NCBI GenBank assembly: GCA_044463125.1
Contig: JBIQMS010000003.1
Span: 124,001 to 188,000, forward strand
DNA length: 64,000 nt
Source: CAYMZZ01 sp044463125
GTDB lineage: Bacteria > Bacteroidota > Bacteroidia > Chitinophagales > Chitinophagaceae
Reading direction: 5' to 3'
A program made the position numbers and the translations under genes. This document shows positions 34,492 through 43,032 of this stretch, piece by piece; position 1 is the first letter of the stretch; the number at the start of each line of letters is the position of its first letter. The notes beneath the pieces were generated by a model that did no database searches, had not been told where the DNA came from, and was given only the letters and a program-made list of their open reading frames with translations.

Positions 34492-34995
34492 CTAATTGCC
34501 GCACCATGCTGCAATCCGTAAGGAGCATTCGTTGGTGGGAAGGCGATTATTAATAGAAACGAGTTCCTGAAGGTAGGAGCATGCTTCGTTGGTTGTGATA
34601 ATATTATGCTCAATGAGTAGGTCCAGGATCCACAATATGCCATGTACCTCAATATCCCTTGCCAGAGCTCTTGATCTTACCCATTTATCTCCTGTAAGTA
34701 GTATTGCCGAAAGTTTTTCGGAAAAATATACACATGACCAATCCTGATCGGATAATTTCCCATCTTGCAGAGCCAATGTTTGAATGTTTTCCAGTTCTTC
34801 CGCGCCAATCTCAATTATGGAAAACTGGCCAATATCTACATACATCATCAATTCCGCCTGCTGGTGGTCGTGCAATTCGTCCACTACGATCCTTGTGGTA
34901 TAGAATTCAAATGGGAGATCAAGACAGCGCCCCATCATCCCGATTCGGATCAGGTCGATAAGGATATTGGCATCATGTATAGCAATTCCTGGCAT
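34492..34995 (-). CDS. PIN-domain protein, probable toxin RNase
   Basis: 167 residues. PIN-type acidic residues are visible: IHDANILIDL (first Asp), TTRIVVDELHDHQ (Glu/Asp), LSDQDWSCVYFSEKLSAILL and TGDKWVRSRA (third and fourth acidic positions). This is the layout of DUF3368-like PIN RNases that act as toxins cleaving RNA. It follows the XRE/ImmA gene by 14 nt on the same strand, a toxin-antitoxin-like arrangement. An RNase toxin is family-based inference; the target is unknown. Confidence 0.75.
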   Translation of the reverse strand: MPGIAIHDANILIDLIRIGMMGRCLDLPFEFYTTRIVVDELHDHQQAELMMYVDIGQFSIIEIGAEELENIQTLALQDGKLSDQDWSCVYFSEKLSAILLTGDKWVRSRALARDIEVHGILWILDLLIEHNIITTNEACSYLQELVSINNRLPTNECSLRIAAWCGN

Positions 34996-35009
34996 TGGTT
35001 ACTCATAAT

Positions 35010-36044
35010 CTATTTCCTTCCGTTTTGTGCATCCAGGCGATCGCGGAAAGCAGCGAGTTTCATTCCGGCCAAATTAGCTGCCTTGCTCAGGCTTACTACC
35101 TCTTCGGCTGCCAGCCGAAAAACAAGATGTTCAAAACGATAACTCTTTTCGTTACCTGCAAAGGTACCAAGTCCCTCTTCTTTTTTGTTGCCTGCAATCG
35201 ATTTCCAAAAACGCTGGGCTGCATTCTTGTCAACAATGCCTTTTTGCACGGCGCGCATCATAGCCGCCTGTACCGAAATGCCGAATTGTTCCTTTATGCT
35301 TACCAGTTCACCGGGAGCTATATTGTTTCGTTTCTCGCCTATCAGGTTCTCCAGGCTTCTGCCCGGCAGTAAAAGTGCGCCGGCAAATGCATGGCATATT
35401 TTTTCCTTTTCGGCACCCGCTTCAATAGGAAGCAACAAATGCCCCAATTCGTGGAGTGCGGTAAATCGCTTGCGTTCAATGCTTGTGTTTTGGTTCAATA
35501 CCACTACGGGAATTTTGCCAACCCAGGCGCTAAGTCCGTCAAATGCATCAGTTGCCTCTATTTCTATAACCCTTACGCCGTTTTCTTCCAGCATATCTAT
35601 CACATTGGGTATTGGATCCTGACCCAGATTCCATTTTTTAATCAATTCCTGAGCAGCTTCATCAGCGTCCGAGGCATCGCTAACAACTTTATTCGATAAT
35701 GGGTTTTTAAACTCAATTCTGATATTCAGTAATTGCTCTACTTCAAGATAGCGTTCCAAATGCTCTTTCACCCGTTCACGCAAGCTGGTTTCCTGCCTGG
35801 AGCTCAGTTTGGTTTTTTTTCGAAACTCCACTGCTCCCAATGCTATTGGTGCACGCATAAAATAATCAGTCTTCAACTCAAGTACACGTGATAATGCCAG
35901 CAACACCTCACCGGAAGGCTTCATCTGACCCTGCTCATATTTATGTAAAGCCTGGCGGGTCAACTGCACTCGCTCAGCCAGCTCCTGCAGCGACCAGCCT
36001 TTCATTTTCCGAGCCGACTTTAATCTTTCAGCAAAGTGATTCAT
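35010..36044 (-). CDS. XRE HTH + ImmA/IrrE metallopeptidase, probable antitoxin/regulator
   Basis: 344 residues. The N-terminal HTH (GWSLQELAERVQLTRQALHK, residues about 15-60) is followed by a ImmA/IrrE (DUF955) peptidase with the zinc motif FTALHELGHLLLP near 198-210 and the later Glu region AFAGALLLPG. Such fusions can act both as repressor and as protease that cuts repressors on stress. It is encoded just before a PIN toxin gene. The promoter at 36083-36113 is enclosed by a GTTGACA/TGTCAAC dyad, so autorepression is likely. Confidence 0.85.
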   Translation of the reverse strand: MNHFAERLKSARKMKGWSLQELAERVQLTRQALHKYEQGQMKPSGEVLLALSRVLELKTDYFMRAPIALGAVEFRKKTKLSSRQETSLRERVKEHLERYLEVEQLLNIRIEFKNPLSNKVVSDASDADEAAQELIKKWNLGQDPIPNVIDMLEENGVRVIEIEATDAFDGLSAWVGKIPVVVLNQNTSIERKRFTALHELGHLLLPIEAGAEKEKICHAFAGALLLPGRSLENLIGEKRNNIAPGELVSIKEQFGISVQAAMMRAVQKGIVDKNAAQRFWKSIAGNKKEEGLGTFAGNEKSYRFEHLVFRLAAEEVVSLSKAANLAGMKLAAFRDRLDAQNGRK

Positions 36045-36077
36045 GGTTTTCAGACAGTTGGTGTTAGGGAAAGGTTG

Positions 36078-36113
36078 GTTGACAAAGGTACAATTAAATG
36101 GTAAAATGTCAAC
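36078..36113 (-). promoter_or_regulatory. Promoter with enclosing dyad for the XRE/ImmA-PIN operon
   Basis: On the minus strand TTG (complement of 36110-36112), 19 nt, TACCTTTG (complement of 36083-36090) fits the Bacteroidota consensus, 39 nt before the start codon. Perfect 7-bp arms GTTGACA (36078-36084) and TGTCAAC (36107-36113) overlap both promoter elements, which is a strong operator geometry. Confidence 0.7.
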
Positions 36114-36489
36114 CCGGCTAAAAAATTCGCTTAGGGAGAATTATTGGGTGAGGCGTTAAATAAGTGTATATAGGTTTGTCTACCAATATTTTATCGGTTA
36201 CAATTAATTTATTGAAAACCCCGATTACCTGACCGCGTCATCAGAAGCCAGGAGGATCCGAATCCTATGCGGGGATATTCCGCATATAGGAAGTGAGGGG
36301 ATGTGGGGTTATTGGAGGAATAGAAGTTGAGGTTGGGTTTCGGGTGTGGTTGAAGATATTCGAGTGGCGCGCTGGTAGCGTACCGTTTTGTAGGGTTGCT
36401 CTTCAGGACATCCCTATAGTCTTGGGGCCCTACTTGCATAAATCAGAATGGAGTATTATTTTGTGGGGACTAAACTTAAAACCTATCTC
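36114..36489. other. Intergenic region, no gene seen
   Basis: About 375 bp between the divergent XRE/ImmA promoter and a lipoprotein gene. The only structure noted is a bulged hairpin TCCTATGCGG / CCGCATATAGG at 36263-36291. The frames present are short and without recognisable motifs. Confidence 0.5.
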
Positions 36490-36942
36490 ATGAAAAATTC
36501 AGCCACCAGGCCACTTCTGGCCATTCCTACCTCATTCGTAATTATTTTGATTTCTTTGATTTCTTGTGATCAGAAAGAAGATAAGCTTAAGACTACAAGA
36601 AACAACTGGTCCACCTTCATTTATGCTTCTTCAACTCAATATCAATACAGTAAGCTGGGCGGAATTGATGAGTTTGATATCCCTATTCGGAATAATACTG
36701 ATTATCTTATAGAAGAAATGAAAATTAAGGTGCGCTACATCAAAGAAGCTGGTGGTGTTTTCAAAACGGAGTTTGTGACCCTCAACAATATACTCCCTCA
36801 TTCAATTAAAAATGTCCGAGCACCCAAAAGTAATCGAGGCACAAGCGTCGATTTTGAAATTGTGGAGGTGTACAGCCGTGAGATGAAATTTTGCTATCCG
36901 CAAGGCGGGGGAGATGTTTTGGACCCCTATTATTGTAGGTAA
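36490..36942 (+). CDS. Small lipoprotein of unknown function
   Basis: 150 residues from the ATG at 36490, which gives a lipoprotein signal ending in LISLISC. The mature part is predicted beta-rich (GGIDEFDIPIRNNTDYLIEE, MKIKVRYIKEAG) and ends FCYPQGGGDVLDPYYCR with two cysteines that may pair. No family is recognised. Its stop is immediately followed by the stop codon of the convergent HNH remnant. AT-rich like the island to its right. Confidence 0.7.
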   Translation: MKNSATRPLLAIPTSFVIILISLISCDQKEDKLKTTRNNWSTFIYASSTQYQYSKLGGIDEFDIPIRNNTDYLIEEMKIKVRYIKEAGGVFKTEFVTLNNILPHSIKNVRAPKSNRGTSVDFEIVEVYSREMKFCYPQGGGDVLDPYYCR

Positions 36943-37283
36943 TTAGTCAAGGTGTTGCGGGCCTGGAGGCGGAATTCTGCGGTTACGAATCATTTCACGA
37001 AGGTGTTCCACTGTGATTATGTCTATTCGTCGATGCAGCATTCGATGACAGTTAGAGCAAACCAATGCAAGGTCGTCAAGGCTAGTGCAGGTACTTTTAC
37101 CAAAACTTGCGAGAGGAACTCTGTGGTGGCATTCTATGAACCCTGACCAATTTCGCCGTAATAGGAAGCAAACTCAAAGGAGCAAGCTACGCATTCGAGT
37201 CGACCTAACTTCCCAAAAACGTTATCTGTGGTTGCAGATTTTGGTATGCTGCTATGGGGGAACGCCGTTTTGAAGTAGCGTCC
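36943..37283 (-). pseudogene. HNH endonuclease remnant, frameshifted
   Basis: On the minus strand one frame encodes GKLGRLECVACSFEFASYYG then EIGQG; a second frame continues FIECHHRVPLASFGKS, TSLDDLALVCSNCHRMLHRR, RIDIITVEHLREMI. Joined, these give the zinc-linked HNH pattern CxxC...ECHH...CSNCH of restriction-type HNH nucleases. The switch lies at the GGG/TTC near 37138-37143 and is explained by one missing base. The upstream half of the gene is also lost beyond about 37283. It lies just downstream of the GHKL operon on the same strand and may have been its last gene. Confidence 0.7.
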
Positions 37284-37309
37284 CTAAAGACTGCGGCTTT
37301 AAAGTTCCA

Positions 37310-38044
37310 CTAAATTTTATCATCTGCCCATCTATCAAATTCTTTTGGCAAAAGTTTGACAATTTCTTTTCCATTCATAGAATTCAAGTCATATGTCATC
37401 TGATATTGGCGAATAATCCTTACCAGCCGTCTAACCGAGCCACCCCCTTTCCCGGCAGCCCCTCGCTTTAATACTTTTTTTATAGGATCCCAATAAAGAA
37501 TGTTAGCGGCTTCAACAATCCCCCTGTTTAGAGCAATTTCCTGATAAGCCCCAATTTGTTCTGTAAGCTCGCCACGCTTCTGGAATGTCCCAATCAGAAA
37601 TATTTTTGATGAGTCATCCAATTCAGAATACAGTCTTGATGGGTAGGCTAAAAGATGTCGGTAGTATTTTGTGTAGTCTTTAGGATCCTTTAGAACATAA
37701 AATGCTATCTCATTTATTTTACGGTTTCCATTTCCGTCCTTTGGGCAAATATTGTCAAAATAGAATGCTGTCAACCATGACCAAAGCCCTTTGTTAAAAT
37801 AATAATGCTTGTTTGCCTTTAATTTCATAGTATCGGCAAGTGAGGGCACAAGTTCATTTTTGTTCTTAAGTTCACCATTTCGATCAATATTGATTATTGG
37901 CTCTAGCAATTCGGAAAATCTCTCATCAAACAAAAGGCTTTGCGGAACACTGTCCATTTCACCATTCCTTATTTCAACAATAATCCTTTCAAATTCGCTA
38001 ATGCCATCCTCATTGAAAATGCGTATCGAGGTTTGATTGATCAT
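37310..38044 (-). CDS. Defence-island protein of unknown function (DUF6339-like)
   Basis: 244 residues, mostly helical. It starts with ISEFERIIVEIRNGEMDSVP and has a central SWLTAFYFDNICPKDGNGNR and a C-terminal GGSVRRLVRIIRQYQMTYDL, then SMNGKEIVKLLPKEFDRWAD. The layout resembles the DUF6339 family found beside GHKL ATPases, but I hold that assignment loosely. It overlaps the preceding gene by 4 nt (38041-38044), so the three genes 37310-40761 are one translationally coupled unit. Confidence 0.72.
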   Translation of the reverse strand: MINQTSIRIFNEDGISEFERIIVEIRNGEMDSVPQSLLFDERFSELLEPIINIDRNGELKNKNELVPSLADTMKLKANKHYYFNKGLWSWLTAFYFDNICPKDGNGNRKINEIAFYVLKDPKDYTKYYRHLLAYPSRLYSELDDSSKIFLIGTFQKRGELTEQIGAYQEIALNRGIVEAANILYWDPIKKVLKRGAAGKGGGSVRRLVRIIRQYQMTYDLNSMNGKEIVKLLPKEFDRWADDKI

Positions 38045-38802
38045 TGGTTTATGAATTTTTCAAAAAGGTTTAGTTGTTTGCAGTACTCATCTACACAATC
38101 GTCAATCCATGCTTCTTGTACGGGTGTAAGAGATTTCGTCTCGCTGTCCGAGTCTGGCAGGTTTTTAATTCCAAGAACACCAACAATGAACTTTCTCCAG
38201 TCACTAACCCATGTGCCCTCTTCTTCTCCGAATAGGTCATCTTCAAGTATCTTAATTAAGACACCTCGAAAAGCCGAGGGATAAACGAGTGAAATAAAAT
38301 TTATATCATTCCGTGCTTTTTCAAATACATCGGGAATGTTCTTATTAATTTCAAGAGTTGGTCGGCCGTCATCCGCTGCATCAAAATTTAGTTTCCAGAA
38401 TTGATTCTTAAGGTCTCTTGGATTAACCGGGAGCAGTGGTATTCGATCGCTAGATTGACCCTCCGAACTAACAGCAATTCCCCTTGCTTTTGCAAGTAAA
38501 AGTCCAACTGTTCCGGATTCATCTACCACTGAAACGTCAAAATAAACGAGCTCCGTATCTGGAAGCTCACTTAACCTTGTACTTTCAGGCTCGTTGAATC
38601 TTGCAACGGAACCAAAACAAAATCTTTGATAGACTCCTTTATAATTGGCTTCTATGTAGACTTTTGCATCGGGCAGCAAACCAAAGTCCGACAACTCTAT
38701 TTTTGCCCGAAAATATTTCCCAACTTTGTCGTTGTGGAGGGAAATATCTACATTCTTACGAGGAATTTTAATCCTTCCTGTGTAATTAAATCGTCGGATC
38801 AT
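38041..38802 (-). CDS. Defence-island protein of unknown function, partner of GHKL ATPase
   Basis: 253 residues. The N-terminal half looks like a beta-sandwich (RFNYTGRIKIPRKNVDISLH, KVYIEANYKGVYQRFCFG, SELPDTELVYFDVSVVDESG), and the C-terminal half is helical (NDINFISLVYPSAFRGVLIK; ILEDDLFGEEEGTWVSDWRK). No catalytic motif is evident. It begins directly after the stop of the ATPase gene and overlaps the next gene by 4 nt. A scaffolding or DNA-recognition role within the complex is speculation. Confidence 0.7.
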   Translation of the reverse strand: MIRRFNYTGRIKIPRKNVDISLHNDKVGKYFRAKIELSDFGLLPDAKVYIEANYKGVYQRFCFGSVARFNEPESTRLSELPDTELVYFDVSVVDESGTVGLLLAKARGIAVSSEGQSSDRIPLLPVNPRDLKNQFWKLNFDAADDGRPTLEINKNIPDVFEKARNDINFISLVYPSAFRGVLIKILEDDLFGEEEGTWVSDWRKFIVGVLGIKNLPDSDSETKSLTPVQEAWIDDCVDEYCKQLNLFEKFINQ

Positions 38803-40761
38803 TTATGCAAGTTTTAATACCAAGTCTCTTTTCTCATCGAAGCCGGTAAGCGCGATTTCAAAGGATGTTTTATTCTCTATTTCAAATTCTAGCAGATTCT
38901 TTTCTTTCTTGGTGAAATATACTCCCGACGATTTTATTGCAATAGGTGATTCTGATATGTCAAAGTCTAAATCCTGGTAGCTATCGATGGGGTTGCCGCG
39001 CGGAACATCGTAGCCAAGCTTTAACCTTATTGACTCTGGCAGTTCCTGAGCTTCAGGGTTTCTCTTTATTTTAATTCCGGATTCCAATTGTTCAACGATG
39101 AATGGACGTCGATTGACCTTTAACGCTGGAATTTCTGGTTCATCTGTGTCGTTATTGCCTTTGCTCTTTTCATTTGTTGGGTTTATTAGCTTATTCAAAG
39201 GCTGTTTTTCATTCTCCATAGGTATTGAAAAAAAGTCAATTAGGAGGTCCTTTTGCAATCCATCAATAGGCCGTTGCAGGTTGTCATAGATCCTCTTAAG
39301 TGTATTTTTTACAAAAGTCAGTGTTTCATTTCCGAACACATATTTACCCTTAAAATTTCTGGAATCAGGTTGCCATTCAGTATGAGCCGGGTTTTCGGAG
39401 TCTCCGAGCATCCTGGCCAAATCGCTATCATGGATAATTACAACGCCTCTCACCAAGCCCTTATCCAATGATTTAACACCTGAGATGGTGATTCCGTCTC
39501 TTACAAACAAATTTTCTGGTTTATTAAGTGAAAGGTCCTTTTCGAGAAATGCTTCGTACCAACATATCTTAGCCTTACCATTCTCGAGCTGATATCTTAG
39601 CGGAACCTTAAATGCCACTCGTTCGGTTTGTTCAAACTTGTCCCTGAAAATGTCTAACTTTTCTTTATCTGAAAATAAGCTTTTATTCCAGCGGGGCTTT
39701 TGGTTCAGATCAGGTTCATTCAGCCAGAAAAAATCTGCATCATTCAGGCGAAATGTCCATTTTGCGAAATCGAAAAGCCGGATCAGGTTTTCCTTGTTTC
39801 GTAGTTTACTTTCTTCGCCATTAGATAGTTTTTGATATTCAATTTTCTCTGCAGCAGCTTGTATTGAGTTGGCTTGTAGCAAAATAACTTCGTCTTCTTC
39901 AATTATTTCAACCTCCAGCTTTCCAGAAAGAATAGGATAAAAATATTGCTCTATTACCGAATATGCTAAATGATTGATAGAAATCTCGTCTGTACAGAAA
40001 GGAATAATCAAAGACAATCCTGGTTCATTTCCGCGTTTCAGTCTAAAAAGTTCCTCGAACAGAAAGGTTGTATTCACATCTTCTATTGGATTGGCGAAAT
40101 ACTCGTTATCGTTGTATTTACCGAACATTCCGTAAGGCTTATAACCGCATTCTTCTTTCTTTTCATCCTCACGATTATGAATTCTTAAAATACTTTGTCC
40201 TAGCAGCAATTTTCTTTTATCACTTTTTCTGACAGTGAGACCCCAGAAGGAGTTAATCTTTGAAGATGCTGGAAAGACAGTTTTTCCAAGACCCCATCTA
40301 CCAAGCTGATCATCTGTTTTACCAGACCTACCCACATTGCGCCAGAAGAAGTAAAAATTATGCGGCATTTTATCGTTGATATCTGGCACATAATACTCGA
40401 TCGGGTCTCCTTCAAGGCCTTTTGTATTGAAGTCTTCAAAAACAAGAAACTTCATAGGATTTGAGAAATTAGGTAGTGACCGAAGTCCTGAGGTCCTAGA
40501 AGCAAGGTGCGGCTTCAATGATTGAAGTATCGGAGAATATTTATTTGCATCAATCGCGTACTTGTCGCCAGAGAGGAATATTCGTACTTTAACAGTATCG
40601 CTGTGGTTTTCCTTGTTTCTTTCATCCAGGGCATTCTGGATTCCTTCCCGTACGACTGCTGTTGAGATATTCCCTATATCACCGGTGGTGAAGAACTCTC
40701 CCTGGATGGGGTCGACATCCATGTCATCGCGGGAGTTTGGTTTGAAGCGCCATTCGATCAT
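38803..40761 (-). CDS. GHKL-type ATPase (MutL/MORC-like) of a restriction/defence system
   Basis: 652 residues. The Bergerat ATP fold is visible: N box VVREGIQNALDER near residue 36, G1 box FLVFEDFNTKGLEG near 107, G2 box GRWGLGKTVFPASSK near 150. A transducer-like domain (LSLIIPFCTDEISINHLAYS) follows, and the C-terminal part ends in an Ig-like beta segment (NLLEFEIENKTSFEIAL). Prokaryotic MutL/MORC-type GHKL ATPases are known to occur in restriction-modification loci with C5 methyltransferases and Vsr nucleases. ATP-driven clamp closure on DNA is the expected activity. The start at 40761 is the first ATG. Confidence 0.82.
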   Translation of the reverse strand: MIEWRFKPNSRDDMDVDPIQGEFFTTGDIGNISTAVVREGIQNALDERNKENHSDTVKVRIFLSGDKYAIDANKYSPILQSLKPHLASRTSGLRSLPNFSNPMKFLVFEDFNTKGLEGDPIEYYVPDINDKMPHNFYFFWRNVGRSGKTDDQLGRWGLGKTVFPASSKINSFWGLTVRKSDKRKLLLGQSILRIHNREDEKKEECGYKPYGMFGKYNDNEYFANPIEDVNTTFLFEELFRLKRGNEPGLSLIIPFCTDEISINHLAYSVIEQYFYPILSGKLEVEIIEEDEVILLQANSIQAAAEKIEYQKLSNGEESKLRNKENLIRLFDFAKWTFRLNDADFFWLNEPDLNQKPRWNKSLFSDKEKLDIFRDKFEQTERVAFKVPLRYQLENGKAKICWYEAFLEKDLSLNKPENLFVRDGITISGVKSLDKGLVRGVVIIHDSDLARMLGDSENPAHTEWQPDSRNFKGKYVFGNETLTFVKNTLKRIYDNLQRPIDGLQKDLLIDFFSIPMENEKQPLNKLINPTNEKSKGNNDTDEPEIPALKVNRRPFIVEQLESGIKIKRNPEAQELPESIRLKLGYDVPRGNPIDSYQDLDFDISESPIAIKSSGVYFTKKEKNLLEFEIENKTSFEIALTGFDEKRDLVLKLA

Positions 40762-41118
40762 ATCTCAGTTTTTAATGCTATTTATCCGGTCAATAAATTA
40801 TTTGTGATGGAGTTTAGGCTGCACTAATAGTTCCAAAAAAGTCTACACAAAGCTTTCTCCTGAATTTATATAAATATATTTTTTGATCTAAATAGTGAGT
40901 ATTCCGATCCTTTCCTCCAAATTAATAGCAAATCACTGGGGAAAACCGGCTTTATGTAGCATAGTTGGTTTCCAAATAAAGGATCAAAATCGTATGCTTA
41001 TTCCAAAGCCGGACTATTAATTCTGAAGTTCCTTCTTATTATTTCGGAAACACACAGATTTCTGCAAGCGTACTTCTGCATTAGTAATCATTGAGTTTAT
41101 TTGGACCACTTCTATTTC
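40762..41118. other. AT-rich intergenic region within the defence island
   Basis: About 357 bp between the GHKL gene and the frameshifted small gene. All frames are closed by many stops. Promoter or operator elements for the GHKL operon should lie here, but no exact TAnnTTTG box is seen on the minus strand. Confidence 0.5.
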
Positions 41119-41350
41119 TTACGAAATCGTTTCTTTCAAAAGCGAGGGTACATAAACTTCATCTCTGAATTCTAAAAATCTCGGATCTAATCGCCAAGGG
41201 AACTGCTTAAGAAAATTGTCCTGATTAGTCACTTCTTTTGTATCATAATTTAAGTTGCTTTCAAGTTTTTTTTATGACTTGACTTCTTAAAAGTGCAATA
41301 TCTCTAAATTGCTTTGCTTCTATTGATTTCCAGCGCAATGTGTCGATCAT
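41119..41350 (-). pseudogene. Small defence-island gene, frameshifted at an A8 run
   Basis: The ATG at 41350 overlaps the methyltransferase stop as ATGA and opens MIDTLRWKSIEAKQFRDIAL, then LRSQVIKK. After a run of eight A (41266-41273) the frame stops, but the +1 frame continues LESNLNYDTKEVTNQDNFLK, then QFPWRLDPRFLEFRDEVYVP, to a stop at 41119. Removing one A would give a 76-residue protein. The coupling to the methyltransferase gene and the continuous coding character across the run support a real gene. It is either broken, a homopolymer sequencing error, or frameshift-regulated. No family recognised. Confidence 0.55.
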
Positions 41351-42588
41351 ATTATTTCTGCTAATTCTGTGGCGATTTTTTGAGCCATGAGCGGAGGAAC
41401 AGCATTTCCAATTTGCTTAAACCCTGCTGTTCGATTTTTACCTTCCTTAACTCCTTCGAAATAGAAATCGTCAGGAAAGGACTGAAGTCTAGCCGCCTCC
41501 CTCATAGTCAGAGATCTGTTTTGTTTTATGTCCGGATGTATGTAGTAATGCCCATCCTTAGCAATATGCGCAACAACAGTTTGTGAATATTCAGCCCCTG
41601 GGTTAACTACTTTAAAACGGTCGAAAAAGGAATGCTGATTAGCGTGTGTCTTTAGCCGTTTAGGTAGTGATGTATAGTTAAGCCTTTCTCCCTTCTGCAA
41701 TAGCTCAACTGCAATGCGATAAATTTCTTTGTCTTGCACCGTATGAGGACGGGCGACATGTTGTGTGAGGATATCAATACCATTCCTAATACCTGCTTGA
41801 GTAAGATATCTTTTCGAGGGTTTACTATATGAAAGATATTTATCAACTCCTTCACCAGCCTGAATCGACGGAAGGTCATACAACAATTCGCCTACAGTGT
41901 ACTTTGTATTGCAACGAAAGTTCTCCAAATCAGGAAGGGTAATATTGATGTCTTTCTGCCAGCCGAGAATGATTACCCTTTTTCTGTTTTGTAAGACCCC
42001 AAAGTTGTTTGCTTCCAATGTGAAAAGCATCATGTTATAACCTTTCTTATCAAATAGCTTTTCCATGTTTTGGAGATACAGACCTCCTCCGGCTGACTTT
42101 AAACCCAGAACGTTCTCAAACACGAACATTTTGGGCTGGTATTTTTCAAGGTATTTGGCATACTGAACATACAAGTAGTTACGTGGGTCGCCTTTCATTC
42201 CATCTTTTTGGCGTGCCCTGCCCACTAAAGAATAAGCTTGGCAAGGGGGGCCGCCGATGATCAAATCGACACTGCGATTGCCAAGCAGAGTTTCGATTGC
42301 CTTATGAATTTTTGGGTTGTTCTCTCCGCCTATTGGGAGATTGATTACACAATCGAGAAGGTTTTGAGGAATATCTGAGTATAATTCTGGACGGGTGATT
42401 TCTCCTTTGAGATAAGATTTGTATATATCGAAATTCCCCGCAGATTTTAGATAGTGGTACGCAACTCTGGTTTTCAGGGTATAACATGCCGCCTCATCCA
42501 TTTCCACATGAGCTATAGGCTCAAAGCCGGCCCTTATGAACCCTTCAGACATTCCGCCAGCACCAGCAAAGAGATCAATGAAAGTCAT
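41347..42588 (-). CDS. C5-cytosine DNA methyltransferase
   Basis: 413 residues with all main motifs: I FIDLFAGAGGMSEGF (SAM binding), IV GGPPCQAYSLVGRAR with the catalytic Cys, VI FENVLGLKSAGG, VIII QNRKRVIILGW, and IX/X QIGNAVPPLMAQKIA. The target-recognition region is residues about 230-340. The enzyme should methylate cytosine at C5 in a short motif, either as self-protection against the adjoining nuclease or as a mark read by the GHKL complex. It overlaps vsr by 14 nt upstream. Confidence 0.95.
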   Translation of the reverse strand: MTFIDLFAGAGGMSEGFIRAGFEPIAHVEMDEAACYTLKTRVAYHYLKSAGNFDIYKSYLKGEITRPELYSDIPQNLLDCVINLPIGGENNPKIHKAIETLLGNRSVDLIIGGPPCQAYSLVGRARQKDGMKGDPRNYLYVQYAKYLEKYQPKMFVFENVLGLKSAGGGLYLQNMEKLFDKKGYNMMLFTLEANNFGVLQNRKRVIILGWQKDINITLPDLENFRCNTKYTVGELLYDLPSIQAGEGVDKYLSYSKPSKRYLTQAGIRNGIDILTQHVARPHTVQDKEIYRIAVELLQKGERLNYTSLPKRLKTHANQHSFFDRFKVVNPGAEYSQTVVAHIAKDGHYYIHPDIKQNRSLTMREAARLQSFPDDFYFEGVKEGKNRTAGFKQIGNAVPPLMAQKIATELAEII

Positions 42589-43009
42589 TTTCGTGAGATA
42601 AGATTTTCGTTACTAAGTTATTAATATTTTTATTCATTTTATCACCCTTTATCGCGCATTCCCAGACTACAATCACATTCCAGCCGGTGTCTTTTAAGGC
42701 ATTTGACGCAATTTTATCATTTATTCTATTTTTGTTGATCTTTTGAGTCCACCATTCGGTTCTTGTCTTGGGAATACTGAAATATTTGCAGTTCCTGTGG
42801 CCATGCCAGAAGCAACCGTGTACAAAGATTACAGTCCGGTATTTCGGTAGTATAATATCAGGCTTCCCTGGGAGGTTCTTATCATGTAATCTGAACCTGA
42901 AGCCTTGGGAGAATAGCGCCTTCCTTACAAAGATCTCAGGCTTAGTGTTTTTTCCCCGGATACGACTCATATTAAAGCTTCTGGTGAGCTTATCATGTAC
43001 GTCAGCCAT
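42575..43009 (-). CDS. vsr: Vsr-type DNA endonuclease
   Basis: 144 residues, normal for Vsr. Family motifs are intact: SFNMSRIRGKNTKPEIFVRK, GKPDIILPKYRTVIFVHGCF (catalytic Asp in the PDI motif), FWHGHRNCKYF (zinc/Cys-His site) and WNVIVVWECAIKG. Classical Vsr nicks next to T:G mismatches produced by deamination of 5-methylcytosine at Dcm sites; in defence loci Vsr homologues are thought to serve as the restriction nuclease. It starts 23 nt after the HTH gene and overlaps the methyltransferase gene, forming one operon. Confidence 0.93.
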   Translation of the reverse strand: MADVHDKLTRSFNMSRIRGKNTKPEIFVRKALFSQGFRFRLHDKNLPGKPDIILPKYRTVIFVHGCFWHGHRNCKYFSIPKTRTEWWTQKINKNRINDKIASNALKDTGWNVIVVWECAIKGDKMNKNINNLVTKILSHENDFH

Positions 43010-43032
43010 GTAGTTTGAATTTGGAAGATGCG

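Noticed and set aside
36209..36439. 76-codon minus-strand frame
   Set aside because: Proline/asparagine-rich with no motif, start codon context or conserved neighbour; it lies in a region with a hairpin and probably is noncoding.
42575..43009. Vsr as an ordinary mismatch-repair housekeeping gene
   Set aside because: It sits in an operon with a control protein and a methyltransferase next to a GHKL ATPase in an AT-rich island; a defence role is more likely, though repair activity is not excluded.
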